From: Solirubrum koreensis
Lineage (GTDB): Bacteria; Bacteroidota; Bacteroidia; Cytophagales; Hymenobacteraceae
Direction: 5' to 3'
Assembly: GCF_039541855.1 (NCBI RefSeq)
Contig: NZ_BAABHA010000002.1
Location: 1,116,001-1,180,000, forward strand
DNA: 64,000 nucleotides
The position numbers and the translations under genes are program-made. Positions 13,882 through 23,291 of this stretch are shown here, one piece after another (within the stretch, counting starts at the first letter, position 1; each line of letters begins with the position of its first letter). Under the pieces are notes generated by a model, which worked only from the letters and a program-made list of their open reading frames with translations, did no database searches and was not told the DNA's origin.

Positions 13882-16398
13882 TTACTCTATCACCACGCGG
13901 CGAGTAGCGGTGCTGCCGGTGTACCCAGCCCGCAACAGATATACACCGGGCTGCAACCCGCGCACGTTTACTTGCTGTTCTATGCCCGCGGTGGGCACAA
14001 ATGTGCGTACGCTGCGGCCCAGAGCATCTAGCAATTGTAGGCTTTGGAGTTGGGCATTGGGCAGGTGTACGTGCAAGACGTCGTGCGCCGGTACAGGCCA
14101 TACGGCAAGTTGCTGCTCGGCTTTGGCTTGGCCGGTGCTCAGAATTCCCGTATTGGTAAGGCGCACCAACGAAAACTGAGGTTGGGCGGAGGAGCGTGAC
14201 GCAACAATGTTGCCGCCTATCAGCAGCTTCCCGTCGGGTTGTACCAGCAAAGAGTACACCGTACCGTTAATCAGCTCGGGGCTGGCTACAAAGCCGTTAT
14301 CCAATGTGCCGTCGCCGTTGATGCGGAACAGGCTGCCTTGGTTTAGCCCGCTTACCGACTGCGCACCGGCGGCTCCTACCAGGATGCGGCCGTTGGGCTG
14401 CACCACCATATCAATAGCGCCGCCGCCCACAATGGACGCGTTGAAGGCAGGGTCTACGGTACCGTTTGCGTTGAGGCGCACCACATTGTTGCGAGCCACG
14501 CCCCCGAAACTGGTGAAGCTACCGCCCACCAGCACTTGCCCATTAGCCAATGGCAGTACCTTCTCGATAACCTTGCTGGCAGCAAGGGGAACCGAAGGCA
14601 GCACGAAGCTGGGGTCGAGGGTGCCATCGGGCAGCAAGCGTACTAGTCCTTCCGCCGGAATGTTGTTGAACCGGGTGAAGAAGCCGGCCACATAGAGGCG
14701 ACCATCGGCCAGCAAGGCAATGTCGCCTACCGAGCCAGCCGGCCCAGTGCCAATATTCTGCCCGAAAAAGGGGTCTGGCTGGCCATCGGGCTGAAGGCGG
14801 TGCAAGTACCCGGTGCGTCCCGCGAGCGTGTTGTTCGACGTAAAACCAACCAAGATATTGCCGTTGGGCTCTAGCTCCAGGCCCCGCACCGAGTTGCGGT
14901 TGTACGCAGCAAAGCTTCTAAAGCCCGTATCCAAAGCCCCAGTAGGTAGCAGGCGGACCAGGTGCGACGAAGTCGTACCCCCTACCGTATTAAAGGCCCC
15001 GGCCACCACCAGTTTTCCATCCGGTTGCAGGGCCATGCTTTCAATTAAGCCGTCGAACTCTGGGGCTGCGTAGCTGGCATCACGTGAGCCGTCGGCATTC
15101 AGTCGCACCAAGTTGCCGGCCGGTTGCCCGTCAATCTCGCGAAATACTCCTCCCACCAGCAGTTTACCGTCGGCCTGCCGCAGCACTTTGTACACAATGC
15201 CGTTGCTATCGAGTACCGGACGGAAAGTCGCCGAAGGCTGCCCAGCATTGTCGAGCCGTACCAAACTCACGTTCACGAGTGAGCCAAAGCGCTTGAAGGA
15301 GCCTCCTACCACAACCTCGCCGTTGGGCTGACGAAAAATAACGTTGGCCGTTCCATCCAAGGCATTTTGCACATTGAATTGGGGGTCTACGGAGCCATCG
15401 GGCAGCAGGCGCGTAAGCGGCTCGCTGCCGAGGCCCGAAGTGCCGGTGCAGGCTCGGGCCAGCAAGATCCGGCGGTTGTTATCCACTACCAAGCGCGTGG
15501 AGTTGGTGTTGCCGAAGCTGATGCAGTACGAAGTGGCTGTCGATTGAAAACTTTGGTCCTGGCTGCCATCGGTGTTCAGGCGCACCAGTTCGCCGTTACC
15601 CAATCCGCCAACCACAGCTTGGTTGGTTACCGGGTCGAGGGCCAGGTACACGGGACCGGGCGCATTGGTGGGTACCACTGGGTTATAACTGGTGTCCAGC
15701 GCACCCGTGGGGAGCAAGCGCACTAGTTTTTGCCGGCCCGAGTTGTTGAAGTTGGTGAAGCGGCCACCCACTACCAGCCGGCCATTGGGCTCCACGGCCA
15801 CCACGTACGCGTCGCCGCCGGTAAAGCCCGAGCCAATGGTGCCCGCTAAGCCTTGGTCGACGGAGCCGTCTTGGTTCAGGCGCACAATGCCCGGTGCTGG
15901 CACCCCGTTAAAAGTGGTGAAGGCGCCCACCATTACTACTTTGCCGTCGGGCTGCACCGCCACGCTGCGCGGAGGGCCACCTGCGGCACCGGTGCCCACG
16001 TTGAAGCCCGCGTCGAGAGTACCGTTGGCATTTAGGCGCACCAAATTGGGGTAGTTCTGCCCGTTGATAATGAACAAGCCCGGCCCAAAAGCCAGGACCT
16101 GCCCGTTGGGCAGCAGTGTCAACGACACAGCTGAAGTTGAGGCATTTAGCGAAAAAGACGTATCCAGTGTACCATCGGCGTTTAGGCGTGCCAAGGCAAA
16201 AGCCGGAGTGCCGTTGATACGGACGAAATTGCCGCTGATTACGTACTTGCCATCGGGCTGCTGCACCACTGCATTCACCACGGCTGTTTGGTACAGGTTT
16301 ACGGGCTGAAAAGCCGGGTCTAGGCTCTGTGCCTGCGCTCCGGCACAAAACGCTAACCACAACCCGAGCAGCCAGCCCAAGCGTAGGAGTTTAGTCAT
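13882..16398 (-). CDS. Secreted delta-60-repeat protein with T9SS sorting domain
   Basis: 838 residues. Signal peptide (LGLWLAFCAGAQAQ), then about thirteen copies of a ~55-residue repeat built on the pattern RLNxDGTLDxSF, seen for example as LNADGTLDTSF, LLPDGSVDPQF and LNANGTVDPAF. This is the delta-60 (DUF5122-type) repeat that forms beta-propeller-like structures. The last ~75 residues (VWPVPAHDVLHVHLPN through YTGSTATRRVVIE) form a T9SS type A sorting domain, which sends the protein across the outer membrane and anchors or releases it. Its ligand is unknown. The next repeat family member in this window is not related. Confidence 0.88.
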   Translation of the reverse strand: MTKLLRLGWLLGLWLAFCAGAQAQSLDPAFQPVNLYQTAVVNAVVQQPDGKYVISGNFVRINGTPAFALARLNADGTLDTSFSLNASTSAVSLTLLPNGQVLAFGPGLFIINGQNYPNLVRLNANGTLDAGFNVGTGAAGGPPRSVAVQPDGKVVMVGAFTTFNGVPAPGIVRLNQDGSVDQGLAGTIGSGFTGGDAYVVAVEPNGRLVVGGRFTNFNNSGRQKLVRLLPTGALDTSYNPVVPTNAPGPVYLALDPVTNQAVVGGLGNGELVRLNTDGSQDQSFQSTATSYCISFGNTNSTRLVVDNNRRILLARACTGTSGLGSEPLTRLLPDGSVDPQFNVQNALDGTANVIFRQPNGEVVVGGSFKRFGSLVNVSLVRLDNAGQPSATFRPVLDSNGIVYKVLRQADGKLLVGGVFREIDGQPAGNLVRLNADGSRDASYAAPEFDGLIESMALQPDGKLVVAGAFNTVGGTTSSHLVRLLPTGALDTGFRSFAAYNRNSVRGLELEPNGNILVGFTSNNTLAGRTGYLHRLQPDGQPDPFFGQNIGTGPAGSVGDIALLADGRLYVAGFFTRFNNIPAEGLVRLLPDGTLDPSFVLPSVPLAASKVIEKVLPLANGQVLVGGSFTSFGGVARNNVVRLNANGTVDPAFNASIVGGGAIDMVVQPNGRILVGAAGAQSVSGLNQGSLFRINGDGTLDNGFVASPELINGTVYSLLVQPDGKLLIGGNIVASRSSAQPQFSLVRLTNTGILSTGQAKAEQQLAVWPVPAHDVLHVHLPNAQLQSLQLLDALGRSVRTFVPTAGIEQQVNVRGLQPGVYLLRAGYTGSTATRRVVIE

Positions 16399-16482
16399 TA
16401 CAAACGTTCAGTTATTGTGGTGGAATTGAAGCCGCAAGTTACTGTTTTGTCTGCTCCACATTCTAGCTAATTGCCCAGCCGC

Positions 16483-16490
16483 TACCTTCG
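16483..16490 (+). promoter_or_regulatory. Possible -7 element of polA
   Basis: TACCTTCG matches the Bacteroidota -7 box TAnnTTTG at all but one fixed base, 9 bases before the polA ATG. If used, the transcript would have almost no leader. No clear -33 TTG is found at the right distance. Confidence 0.3.
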
Positions 16491-16498
16491 CCCGACTT

Positions 16499-19375
16499 AT
16501 GTCCGACGCCCCGAAAAAACTCTTCCTGCTCGACGCCTTCGCGCTGATTTACCGCTCGCACTTCGCCTTCAGCAAGAACCCGCGCATCAACTCCAAGGGC
16601 CTCAACACCGGGGCCATCCTGGGCTTTACCAACACACTGGTGGAAGTGCTGCAAAAGGAAAAACCCACGCACATCGGCGTGGCATTTGATGCGGCCAAAA
16701 AGACCTTCCGCCACGAGCAGTATGCCGAGTACAAGGCCCAGCGCCAGGCCATGCCCGAAGACATTGGCGTGGCCATTCCATACATCAAGCAAATTATCAA
16801 GGCCTTCCACATTCCCATCCTGAAAGTGGATGGGTTTGAGGCCGACGACGTCATCGGCACCTTGGCCCAGCAGGCCGAGCGCGAAGGCTTCGAGGTGTTC
16901 ATGATGACGCCCGACAAGGACTACTGCCAGCTGGTAACCGACCGCATCAAGCAGTACCGCCCGGCCTTTATGGGCAACGCCGCCGAGATTTACGATGTGG
17001 CCCGCGTGCAGGAAAAGTTTGGCGTGGAACGTGTGGAGCAGGTTATCGACATTCTGGGCCTGATGGGCGACGCCTCCGACAACATTCCCGGCATTCCGGG
17101 CATCGGCGAGAAAACGGCGCGGGTGCTGGTGCAGCAGTTCGGCTCGGTGGAAAACCTGATTGCCAACGTCGACCAGCTCAAGGGCAAGCAGCAGGAAAAC
17201 GTGCGCAACTTCGCCCAGCAGGGCCTCATGAGCAAGGAGTTGGCCACCATTCACACTTCGGTGCCCATTGCCTTCGAAGCCGACAAGCTGGTGCTGGATA
17301 AGCCCGACGAAAAGGAACTGACCGCCTTGTTCGATGAGCTAGAGTTCCGCCAGCTGGCCGCCCGTATCCTGAGCGACGCCGGTGCCCGCAGCGGCGGCGC
17401 CACCACCGGCGGCACTCGCGGCGCCCGTCGCCCGAAAATTGCCACCGCCGGCCCCAGCCTTTTCGACTCGGCCGATGCCGCCGTGGCCCGCGCCGCCGAA
17501 GGCGCCGATTTCGACGATATTGAACTGGAAACGCCGCAGCACAACGGCCCGCGCCGCACCATCGACGACGTGGAGCACCACTACCACTTCGTGGACTCGC
17601 CGGGCGCGCGCAAAAGCCTGCTGCAGTTCCTACTCAAGCAAAAGGAAGTCAGCTTCGATACCGAAACCACCGGGCTCGACACCATGACGGCCCGGCTTGT
17701 GGGCCTCTCCTTCTGCTGGCGCGTGGGCGAGGCGTACTACGTGCCCGTGCCCTCAGGCCCCGACGACCAGCAGGCCGCCCAGGCCATAGTGGACGAGTTC
17801 CGGCCGTTTTTCGACGCTGAGAACATCACCAAGGTCGGCCAGAACATCAAGTACGACCTGACCATTCTCAAGCACTACGGCGTGAGCATGCGCGGCAAGC
17901 TGTTCGATACCATGCTGGCCCATTACCTACTGGAGCCCGACATGCGCCACAGCATGGACGTGCTGGCCGAAACCTACCTGCACTACGCGCCCATCAGCAT
18001 CCTAGAGCTTATTGGGCCGAAGGGCAAAAACCAGAAAACCATGGCCGACATTCCGCCGGCCGAGGTATCGGACTACGCCTGCGAAGACGCCGACGTGACC
18101 CTGCAGCTCAAGCACGTGTTCGAGCCGCGCATCCGCGAGCAAGGCCTCATCGACCTGCTGAACGAAGTAGAAAATCCTTTGGTGCCGGTGTTAGCCGACA
18201 TCGAGTACGAGGGCGTGCGCATCGATTCCTCCGCCCTGGCCGACTACTCCGTGACCTTGCAGGGCTACGTGCAGGAAGTGGAAGAACAGATTTTTAAGGC
18301 GGCCGGCGGACCGTTCAACATTGGCTCGCCCAAGCAGTTGGGCGAAGTGCTGTTCGACAAGCTGCAAATCGGCGGCAAGCCCAAGAAAACCAAGACCGGG
18401 CAGTACGCCACCGGTGAGGAAATTCTGAGCGTGCTGGCCGCCGAGCACCCCATTGCGGCCATGATTCTGGAGCACCGCCAGCTCACCAAACTCAAGAGCA
18501 CCTACGTAGATGCCCTGCCGCAGCTGGTGTGCGAGCTGGACGGCCGCATTCACACGAGCTTTAACCAAGCCGTGACGGCCACGGGGCGCCTCAGCAGCAC
18601 CAACCCTAACCTTCAGAACATTCCCATTCGCACGGAGAAAGGCCGCGAAATTCGCCGGGCCTTTGTGCCGCGCGACAAGGACCATATTCTGGTGGCGGCC
18701 GATTACTCGCAGATTGAGCTGCGCATCATGGCCTCGTTCTCCCAGGACCCCACCATGATCGAGTCGTTCCGCCAGGGTATCGATATTCACACCAGCACGG
18801 CCAGCAAAATCTTCAAGGTGCCGCTGGAGCAGGTAGACGGGGATATGCGCCGCAAGGCCAAAACGGCCAACTTCGGCATCATCTACGGCATTTCGGCTTT
18901 CGGCTTGGCCCAACGCCTGAGCATCAACCGCAAAGAGGCTACTGAGTTAATTGAGGCCTACTTTGAGGAGTTTCCGGCCGTGAAACAGTACATGGACCAG
19001 AGCATCCAGAAAGCCCGCGACCTGGAGTACGCCGAGACGCTGCTGGGCCGCCGCCGCTACCTGCGCGATATCAACTCCCGCAACGCCACCCTGCGGGGCT
19101 ACACCGAGCGCAACGCCATTAACGCGCCCATCCAGGGCACCGCCGCCGACATTATCAAGGTGGCTATGATTCGGATTCACGACTGGCTGCAGCAGGAAAA
19201 ACTAGGTACCCGCATGATTCTGCAGGTACACGACGAATTGGTGTTCGACGCCCCCAAAGAGGAAGTGGAATTGATTCAGCCTCGCATTCGGGATTTGATG
19301 ATCAACGCCTTACCGCTACAGGTGCCCATGGAAGTGGAAATTGGCACCGGTATGAACTGGCTGCAGGCCCATTAA
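16499..19375 (+). CDS. polA: DNA polymerase I
   Basis: 958 residues, full length for Pol I. N-terminal 5' nuclease (residues ~1-290) includes KLFLLDAFALIYRSHFAF, VDGFEADDVIGTLA, MMTPDKDYCQLV, and the helix-hairpin-helix NIPGIPGIGEKTA. A linker of low complexity follows (residues ~295-350). The 3'-5' exonuclease (about 375-560) keeps its metal ligands: SFDTETTGLD, NIKYDLTILKHYG and YACEDADVTL, so proofreading is probably intact. The polymerase domain shows motif A AADYSQIELRIMA, motif B RRKAKTANFGIIYG and motif C QVHDELVFD. It acts in gap repair and Okazaki fragment maturation. The gene is alone on its strand and ends at a bidirectional terminator. Confidence 0.98.
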   Translation: MSDAPKKLFLLDAFALIYRSHFAFSKNPRINSKGLNTGAILGFTNTLVEVLQKEKPTHIGVAFDAAKKTFRHEQYAEYKAQRQAMPEDIGVAIPYIKQIIKAFHIPILKVDGFEADDVIGTLAQQAEREGFEVFMMTPDKDYCQLVTDRIKQYRPAFMGNAAEIYDVARVQEKFGVERVEQVIDILGLMGDASDNIPGIPGIGEKTARVLVQQFGSVENLIANVDQLKGKQQENVRNFAQQGLMSKELATIHTSVPIAFEADKLVLDKPDEKELTALFDELEFRQLAARILSDAGARSGGATTGGTRGARRPKIATAGPSLFDSADAAVARAAEGADFDDIELETPQHNGPRRTIDDVEHHYHFVDSPGARKSLLQFLLKQKEVSFDTETTGLDTMTARLVGLSFCWRVGEAYYVPVPSGPDDQQAAQAIVDEFRPFFDAENITKVGQNIKYDLTILKHYGVSMRGKLFDTMLAHYLLEPDMRHSMDVLAETYLHYAPISILELIGPKGKNQKTMADIPPAEVSDYACEDADVTLQLKHVFEPRIREQGLIDLLNEVENPLVPVLADIEYEGVRIDSSALADYSVTLQGYVQEVEEQIFKAAGGPFNIGSPKQLGEVLFDKLQIGGKPKKTKTGQYATGEEILSVLAAEHPIAAMILEHRQLTKLKSTYVDALPQLVCELDGRIHTSFNQAVTATGRLSSTNPNLQNIPIRTEKGREIRRAFVPRDKDHILVAADYSQIELRIMASFSQDPTMIESFRQGIDIHTSTASKIFKVPLEQVDGDMRRKAKTANFGIIYGISAFGLAQRLSINRKEATELIEAYFEEFPAVKQYMDQSIQKARDLEYAETLLGRRRYLRDINSRNATLRGYTERNAINAPIQGTAADIIKVAMIRIHDWLQQEKLGTRMILQVHDELVFDAPKEEVELIQPRIRDLMINALPLQVPMEVEIGTGMNWLQAH

Positions 19376-19396
19376 TACCATTGCATACAAAAAAAA

Positions 19397-19434
19397 CCGA
19401 GCCGGCTTGCCCTCATAGGGCCAAGCCGGCTCGG
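19397..19434. terminator. Bidirectional terminator between polA and the 19454 lipoprotein
   Basis: A 13-base stem CCGAGCCGGCTTG with a 12-base loop, between two converging genes. Runs of A precede and pyrimidine-rich sequence follows, so it can serve both strands. Confidence 0.85.
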
Positions 19435-19453
19435 TAATGATTTTAAGCGAAAC

Positions 19454-19918
19454 CTAGAACGAAGCGTAGGTCTGCTCGGTGGTGTAGGTGTAGCCCTGGG
19501 AGGTGGTGCTGTACTTGATTTTCAGCGTGCTGCTGCTCAGTTCAATTACGTCGAACACCAACGACAGGCCCGATCCTTGGTCCGTTAAGGTCAGTTTGGT
19601 TTGGTCGCTGTTGAAATCCCACGCGCCAATTTCGGTCTGCGGGTCAGACTGAGCGCATTTCGTAGGTCCCTCGTTGAACTCTACTTTTTTATCGGTCATG
19701 AACTTGAGAAAGTTGTCTTTCTCGCAGGCCTGGTAGGTGGCATAGTCATCCGACGTGCTCGACTGGCCGTTGCCGGAAATCGAAGACTTGTCGGCCGTCA
19801 CACGCCAGCTTTTCGCCGTAATCATCTCGGTCTTGGTCTGGGTTTTTTCGCTGTCCTTTTTGCAAGCGGTAAATGTGCAGGCCGCAGCCAGCGTAGCGAG
19901 TAGAACTACTTTTTTCAT
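19454..19918 (-). CDS. Small lipoprotein, lipocalin-like, paralogue of the gene at 21215
   Basis: 154 residues starting at MKKVVLLATLAAACTFTAC; the Cys in TFTACKKD is the lipid site. A mature region with KTEMITAKSWRVTADKSS, then a set of beta strands (KLTLTDQGSGLSLVF, SSSTLKIKYSTT), fits the lipocalin-like fold used by many Bacteroidota lipoproteins. The segment after the lipobox matches the paralogue at 21215 (KTEMITAKSWRVTA against KTELITGKDWIMTA). The gene converges with polA and lies divergent from ypdA. The ligand is unknown. Confidence 0.75.
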   Translation of the reverse strand: MKKVVLLATLAAACTFTACKKDSEKTQTKTEMITAKSWRVTADKSSISGNGQSSTSDDYATYQACEKDNFLKFMTDKKVEFNEGPTKCAQSDPQTEIGAWDFNSDQTKLTLTDQGSGLSLVFDVIELSSSTLKIKYSTTSQGYTYTTEQTYASF

Positions 19919-20146
19919 AAAAAGAAAGAAGGGGAAGGGTGGAAACACATCAGATCAGGAAGACGGGCATTAGCCTTGATAAATAGCTTATTGCAAATCG
20001 AACACAAATCTGCTGATCAAAGCTACGTATTAATATTTGACGTAATAATGCAGTGACAAAAAAAAATTAACGCCTTTTAATGAAGGCCCCGTTTGTCTTG
20101 CTTGCTTCTGCCGAACAATTACCCCAGCCAGCGCATTTAGCCTGTT

Positions 20147-21133
20147 ATGCTTGTTCCTGTATTACCCGCAGTCCTTTTCGACGTAGTCATCATCGGCGCG
20201 GGCCCAGTAGGCCTTGCTTGCGCCATCGAAATTCAGCGGCGCGGCTTTACGGTGGCTGTCGTCGACAAAGGCGCTCTGGTTAACTCCATTATCGGTTACC
20301 CCACCAACATGGAGTTCTTCTCCACGCCCGAGCTGCTGGAAATTGGCGGGCACCCCTTTGTAACCGCCAACTACAAGCCCCACCGCGAAGAAGGTCTCGA
20401 CTACTACCAGCGCGTGGCCCGCGCCGAAGGCCTCACCCTGCGGCTCTACGAACGGGTAACCGGCCTGAGCGGCGAGCAGGGCCGCTACCGTGTGCAAACC
20501 GAGCGCGGCGAGCTAACAGCCCGCTTTGTAGTAGTAGCCACTGGCTTTTACGATGTGCCGGTAATGCTGAACGTACCTGGCGAAAACCTGCCCCACGTAA
20601 GCCATTACTACAAAGAGCCCTACCAACACGCCGGACAGCGGGTGCTGGTGGTGGGCGCTAAGAACTCCGCCGCCAAGGCCGCACTGGCCCTAACCCGCGC
20701 CGGAGCCCATGCCACCTTGGTGGTGCGTGGCGCCCAGCTCAGTGAATCGGTGAAGTACTGGATTCGGCCCGATTTACTGAACCGCATTGCCGAGGGCCGC
20801 ATTGCAGCGCATTACCAGAGCACGGTTCAAGCCATTCGGCCCGGCGAGGTGGACCTGTTAACGCCCGATGGCCCGCTAACCGTGGCCGCTGATTACGTGT
20901 ATGCTCTCACCGGCTACCACCCCGATTATAGCTTGTTGCAGGCCCTCGGCATCAGCACTCAGCCGGATGCCGCCTGCACACCCACGTACCACCCGGATAC
21001 CTTCGAAACCAACCGCCCCGGCGTGTATTTGGCCGGCACCGTGTGCGGAGGACTGAACACCAGCCGCTGGTTTATCGAAAATGGCCGCCACCACGCCCGC
21101 GTCATTGCCGAGCATTTGGCGGCTCAGGCGTAA
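20147..21133 (+). CDS. ypdA: YpdA-family FAD/NAD(P) reductase (putative bacillithiol disulfide reductase)
   Basis: 328 residues. The N-terminal Rossmann fold DVVIIGAGPVGLACAIEIQ binds FAD, the second VLVVGAKNSAAKAALAL binds NADPH, and YPTNMEFFSTPELLEIGG is a highly typical YpdA segment. Unlike thioredoxin reductase there is no CxxC redox pair. YpdA recycles oxidised bacillithiol, the thiol made in place of glutathione by many Bacteroidota and Firmicutes. No bacillithiol synthesis gene is in this window. The gene sits between two related lipoprotein genes and ends at a strong terminator shared with the convergent one. Confidence 0.9.
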   Translation: MLVPVLPAVLFDVVIIGAGPVGLACAIEIQRRGFTVAVVDKGALVNSIIGYPTNMEFFSTPELLEIGGHPFVTANYKPHREEGLDYYQRVARAEGLTLRLYERVTGLSGEQGRYRVQTERGELTARFVVVATGFYDVPVMLNVPGENLPHVSHYYKEPYQHAGQRVLVVGAKNSAAKAALALTRAGAHATLVVRGAQLSESVKYWIRPDLLNRIAEGRIAAHYQSTVQAIRPGEVDLLTPDGPLTVAADYVYALTGYHPDYSLLQALGISTQPDAACTPTYHPDTFETNRPGVYLAGTVCGGLNTSRWFIENGRHHARVIAEHLAAQA

Positions 21134-21151
21134 CCTGTGGTTTACGCTTAC

Positions 21152-21202
21152 AATGACGCCAGCGCCTCTTACCACCGCGGTGGTAAGGGCGCTGGCGTCA
21201 TT
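21152..21202. terminator. Bidirectional terminator after ypdA
   Basis: A long stem from AATGACGCCAGCGCC to its complement GGCGCTGGCGTCATT, with an inner palindrome ACCACCGCGGTGGT, placed between the converging ypdA and the lipoprotein gene at 21215. Confidence 0.85.
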
Positions 21203-21214
21203 GGTTGCAGTGAA

Positions 21215-21694
21215 CTAGCGTTTGGCGTAGGTAAACGTAACGGTGTACACAGTGCCGTCGTCGTCGGTTTCCTGCCCGCTGAACTTCAGGGTGTTCTCGC
21301 CCACTTCCAGTAGGTTAAAGCTGTTGCCTGTAGTCTGGCTCTGCAGCTTGGTGTTCAGCACTTTTTCCTCGTTGGCGAACGACCAGGTACCCGAGTAGCT
21401 TTGGGGCAATTGCGGATTTTGCTTAGTCGCGCCCTCATCGAGCTTGTAAACGTCGGGCTGGTCGAAGCGGATGAAATCGTCGCGGTCGTAGCTGGCCTTC
21501 TCGGCAAACAGGTCCGTTACCATCCGGCCATCCTCGGTTTCTATGGCGGGGCTAACGGTTTCGGCGGTCATGATCCAGTCTTTGCCCGTTATCAACTCGG
21601 TTTTGCTTTTGGGCTTCACTTTGTCCTTCTCACAGCTTGAGAGAGTGGCAGCAGCCAGCAGGGCCAGGAACAGGGGCAGACGAGCGGTTTTCAT
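21215..21694 (-). CDS. Small lipoprotein, lipocalin-like, paralogue of the gene at 19454
   Basis: 159 residues. Lipoprotein signal (MKTARLPLFLALLAAATLSSC) with the lipid Cys at residue 21, then a charged EKDKVKPKSKTELITGKDW segment aligned with the paralogue at 19454. The remaining beta-rich region (TWSFANEEKVLNTKLQ, NSFNLLEVGENTLKF, VYTVTFTYAKR) suggests a lipocalin-like barrel. A possible -7 box lies at 21729-21736. The role is unknown, but the two paralogues enclosing ypdA suggest a local duplication. Confidence 0.75.
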   Translation of the reverse strand: MKTARLPLFLALLAAATLSSCEKDKVKPKSKTELITGKDWIMTAETVSPAIETEDGRMVTDLFAEKASYDRDDFIRFDQPDVYKLDEGATKQNPQLPQSYSGTWSFANEEKVLNTKLQSQTTGNSFNLLEVGENTLKFSGQETDDDGTVYTVTFTYAKR

Positions 21695-21728
21695 AGCATT
21701 AGGGTTTGAAGAGGCGTGAATGATGATG

Positions 21729-21736
21729 CAAACCTA
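21729..21736 (-). promoter_or_regulatory. Candidate -7 box for the 21215 lipoprotein
   Basis: On the minus strand this reads TAGGTTTG, a perfect TAnnTTTG, 35 bases upstream of the start codon. A matching TTG at -33 was not clear. Confidence 0.4.
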
Positions 21737-21904
21737 CCGCCTAGCCCCACGCCTTTCCGAATTTTATCCTGACACAACTATGTTATATCCCATTACTTAA
21801 CAGCATCTTATTAAACGTTTTTTCTGCTTCCGCATCACACGTTCATGTACGCAAGCCCACTCCTAAATCCGGCCGGCCTCGCCTTAACCCAACGCATTTA
21901 AAAC

Positions 21905-21942
21905 AACAGCCCCCTCCCGGATGCATCCGGGAGGGGGCTGTT
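21905..21942 (-). terminator. Terminator after the SGNH hydrolase gene
   Basis: A perfect 38-base palindrome with arms starting AACAGCCCCCTCCCGGAT, located 21 bases after the stop codon of the hydrolase gene (minus strand). Confidence 0.8.
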
Positions 21943-21962
21943 CACTTATTCTGATTTACGGA

Positions 21963-23270
21963 TTACGGAATCAAAATACCGCGGTAGGCATTGGGATTCA
22001 CCTGCTGAATGGTCGAGCCGTACTTCTCGTTGATGGCACGAATCATTTCGTTAGCAATAACGGCGTAACCACGCGGCGTGGGATGCACCCCGTCAAGCGA
22101 AAACAGGTTACCCGAAATGAAGCTAGCCGTGTTGCGCACGCCGTTGGTCGTGAAACCGTTCTGGGCTACACCCGCGAAAAACGCGTTGGAGTCGAAAATA
22201 GCCAGACCCTTGGAATCGGCTTTGCTACGCAGGGCGTTGTTGTAGGCGGTGGTGGTCGTATTAACTGTGTTTTGCTCCTGCGGGTCGAGGACGAACTGCG
22301 TGCTCAGGGGGTTGGCCTGGGTTGGGGAGAGGCCCGCGCCTACCGGAAACGGGTTAGGCGGAGTGCTTGTGCCAATCACCGACGACGAAGTCAGCACCAA
22401 CAAGTCGGCGTCGGTAGCCTCGCGCACAACCGTGGTATTGTTGGGCCCGGTGGCTTGAACATAGAGGCTCAACGCGGGATTCGCAGCTTTAAAGCGCGCC
22501 TTGATATCAGCAACCCGCACGGTGGTGAAAAAAGGCACGTTTGCTACGTTGGGAATAGTAGCTACCAATCCTTTCGCGCCATTGAGCGTAAGGTCGTCGA
22601 TGATGCGGCTGTTCAATGCCTCAAAAGTGGCCGGGGGCGTTACCGGCACCAAGCCACCTGACGTAGCGTAACCCAGCACATCGTTATTACCCAGCCAGTA
22701 GGTAAAGAACGTTGGAGCCGAAGCCGCCACGCGGGCTCGATACGTTTGAGCGGCGTTAGCATCAGGCGTAATGCGTTCAAAATAAGGATTGCCCTGGGTA
22801 CTTCCGTAACCGACTATGTCAATGTCGGACATGCGGATACCAGGCACTCCTAAATTGTTAACGGGGTCAGTGTATTTCGTATACAGAGGGCGCGTAGGGG
22901 TTGCCCCTGGGCGGAGGGCCAAACGCGTAGTAACGTTGGCGGTTACCGGTCCAGCCGCCTGCAACGATACGAGACTCAAATAACCTGATCCGTTGGACTG
23001 GTCGGCGGTAAACAACGGCTGCACAAAATTTCCGCCGCCTACGCCGCGAAACTGTTCTGCCAGAATGGCTGGATATGAGGATGTTTGTCCTTCGCGGTAT
23101 AAACCGCCGTCCATGAAGCCCGCCGTGAGGGAATTACCAACGGCCACGTATTTCGTAAAATCTGCTGAGCCCCGATCCGCTTTAGGAGCGTCCAGGTCGG
23201 GTTGGCAGCTTCCCAGGGCCAGACCCAGCAGGGCCAGGGCAGGAGAAGTTTTTTTCAGAAGCGTATGCAT
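21963..23270 (-). CDS. SGNH/GDSL-family hydrolase lipoprotein
   Basis: 435 residues. Lipoprotein signal: MHTLLKKTSPALALLGLAL, lipid Cys in GSCQPD. The SGNH blocks are block I VAVGNSLTAGFMDGG (GNSL replacing GDSL, catalytic Ser), block III YWLGNNDVLGY (Gly-x-Asn-Asp) and block V LDGVHPTPRGYAVIANEM (Asp-x-x-His). The enzyme probably cleaves ester bonds of lipids or acylated sugars outside the cytoplasm. It follows a FadL-type outer-membrane gene after 21 bases on the same strand, a common pairing in Bacteroidota. It ends at a clear terminator. Confidence 0.87.
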   Translation of the reverse strand: MHTLLKKTSPALALLGLALGSCQPDLDAPKADRGSADFTKYVAVGNSLTAGFMDGGLYREGQTSSYPAILAEQFRGVGGGNFVQPLFTADQSNGSGYLSLVSLQAAGPVTANVTTRLALRPGATPTRPLYTKYTDPVNNLGVPGIRMSDIDIVGYGSTQGNPYFERITPDANAAQTYRARVAASAPTFFTYWLGNNDVLGYATSGGLVPVTPPATFEALNSRIIDDLTLNGAKGLVATIPNVANVPFFTTVRVADIKARFKAANPALSLYVQATGPNNTTVVREATDADLLVLTSSSVIGTSTPPNPFPVGAGLSPTQANPLSTQFVLDPQEQNTVNTTTTAYNNALRSKADSKGLAIFDSNAFFAGVAQNGFTTNGVRNTASFISGNLFSLDGVHPTPRGYAVIANEMIRAINEKYGSTIQQVNPNAYRGILIP

Positions 23271-23291
23271 GAGTAGAGAAGCAAAGCCAGA

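Noticed and set aside
13811..14101. Upstream extension of the exonuclease
   Set aside because: It covers the terminator and the antisense of the T9SS sorting domain; the conserved start MRYVSLDLEMTG is further down.
13882..16398. Repeated DNA suggesting a CRISPR or tandem array
   Set aside because: The repeats are degenerate in DNA and keep the frame; they encode delta-60 protein repeats.
18191..18913. Minus-strand open frame (240 residues)
   Set aside because: Antisense to the polymerase domain of polA, whose catalytic motifs fix the coding strand.
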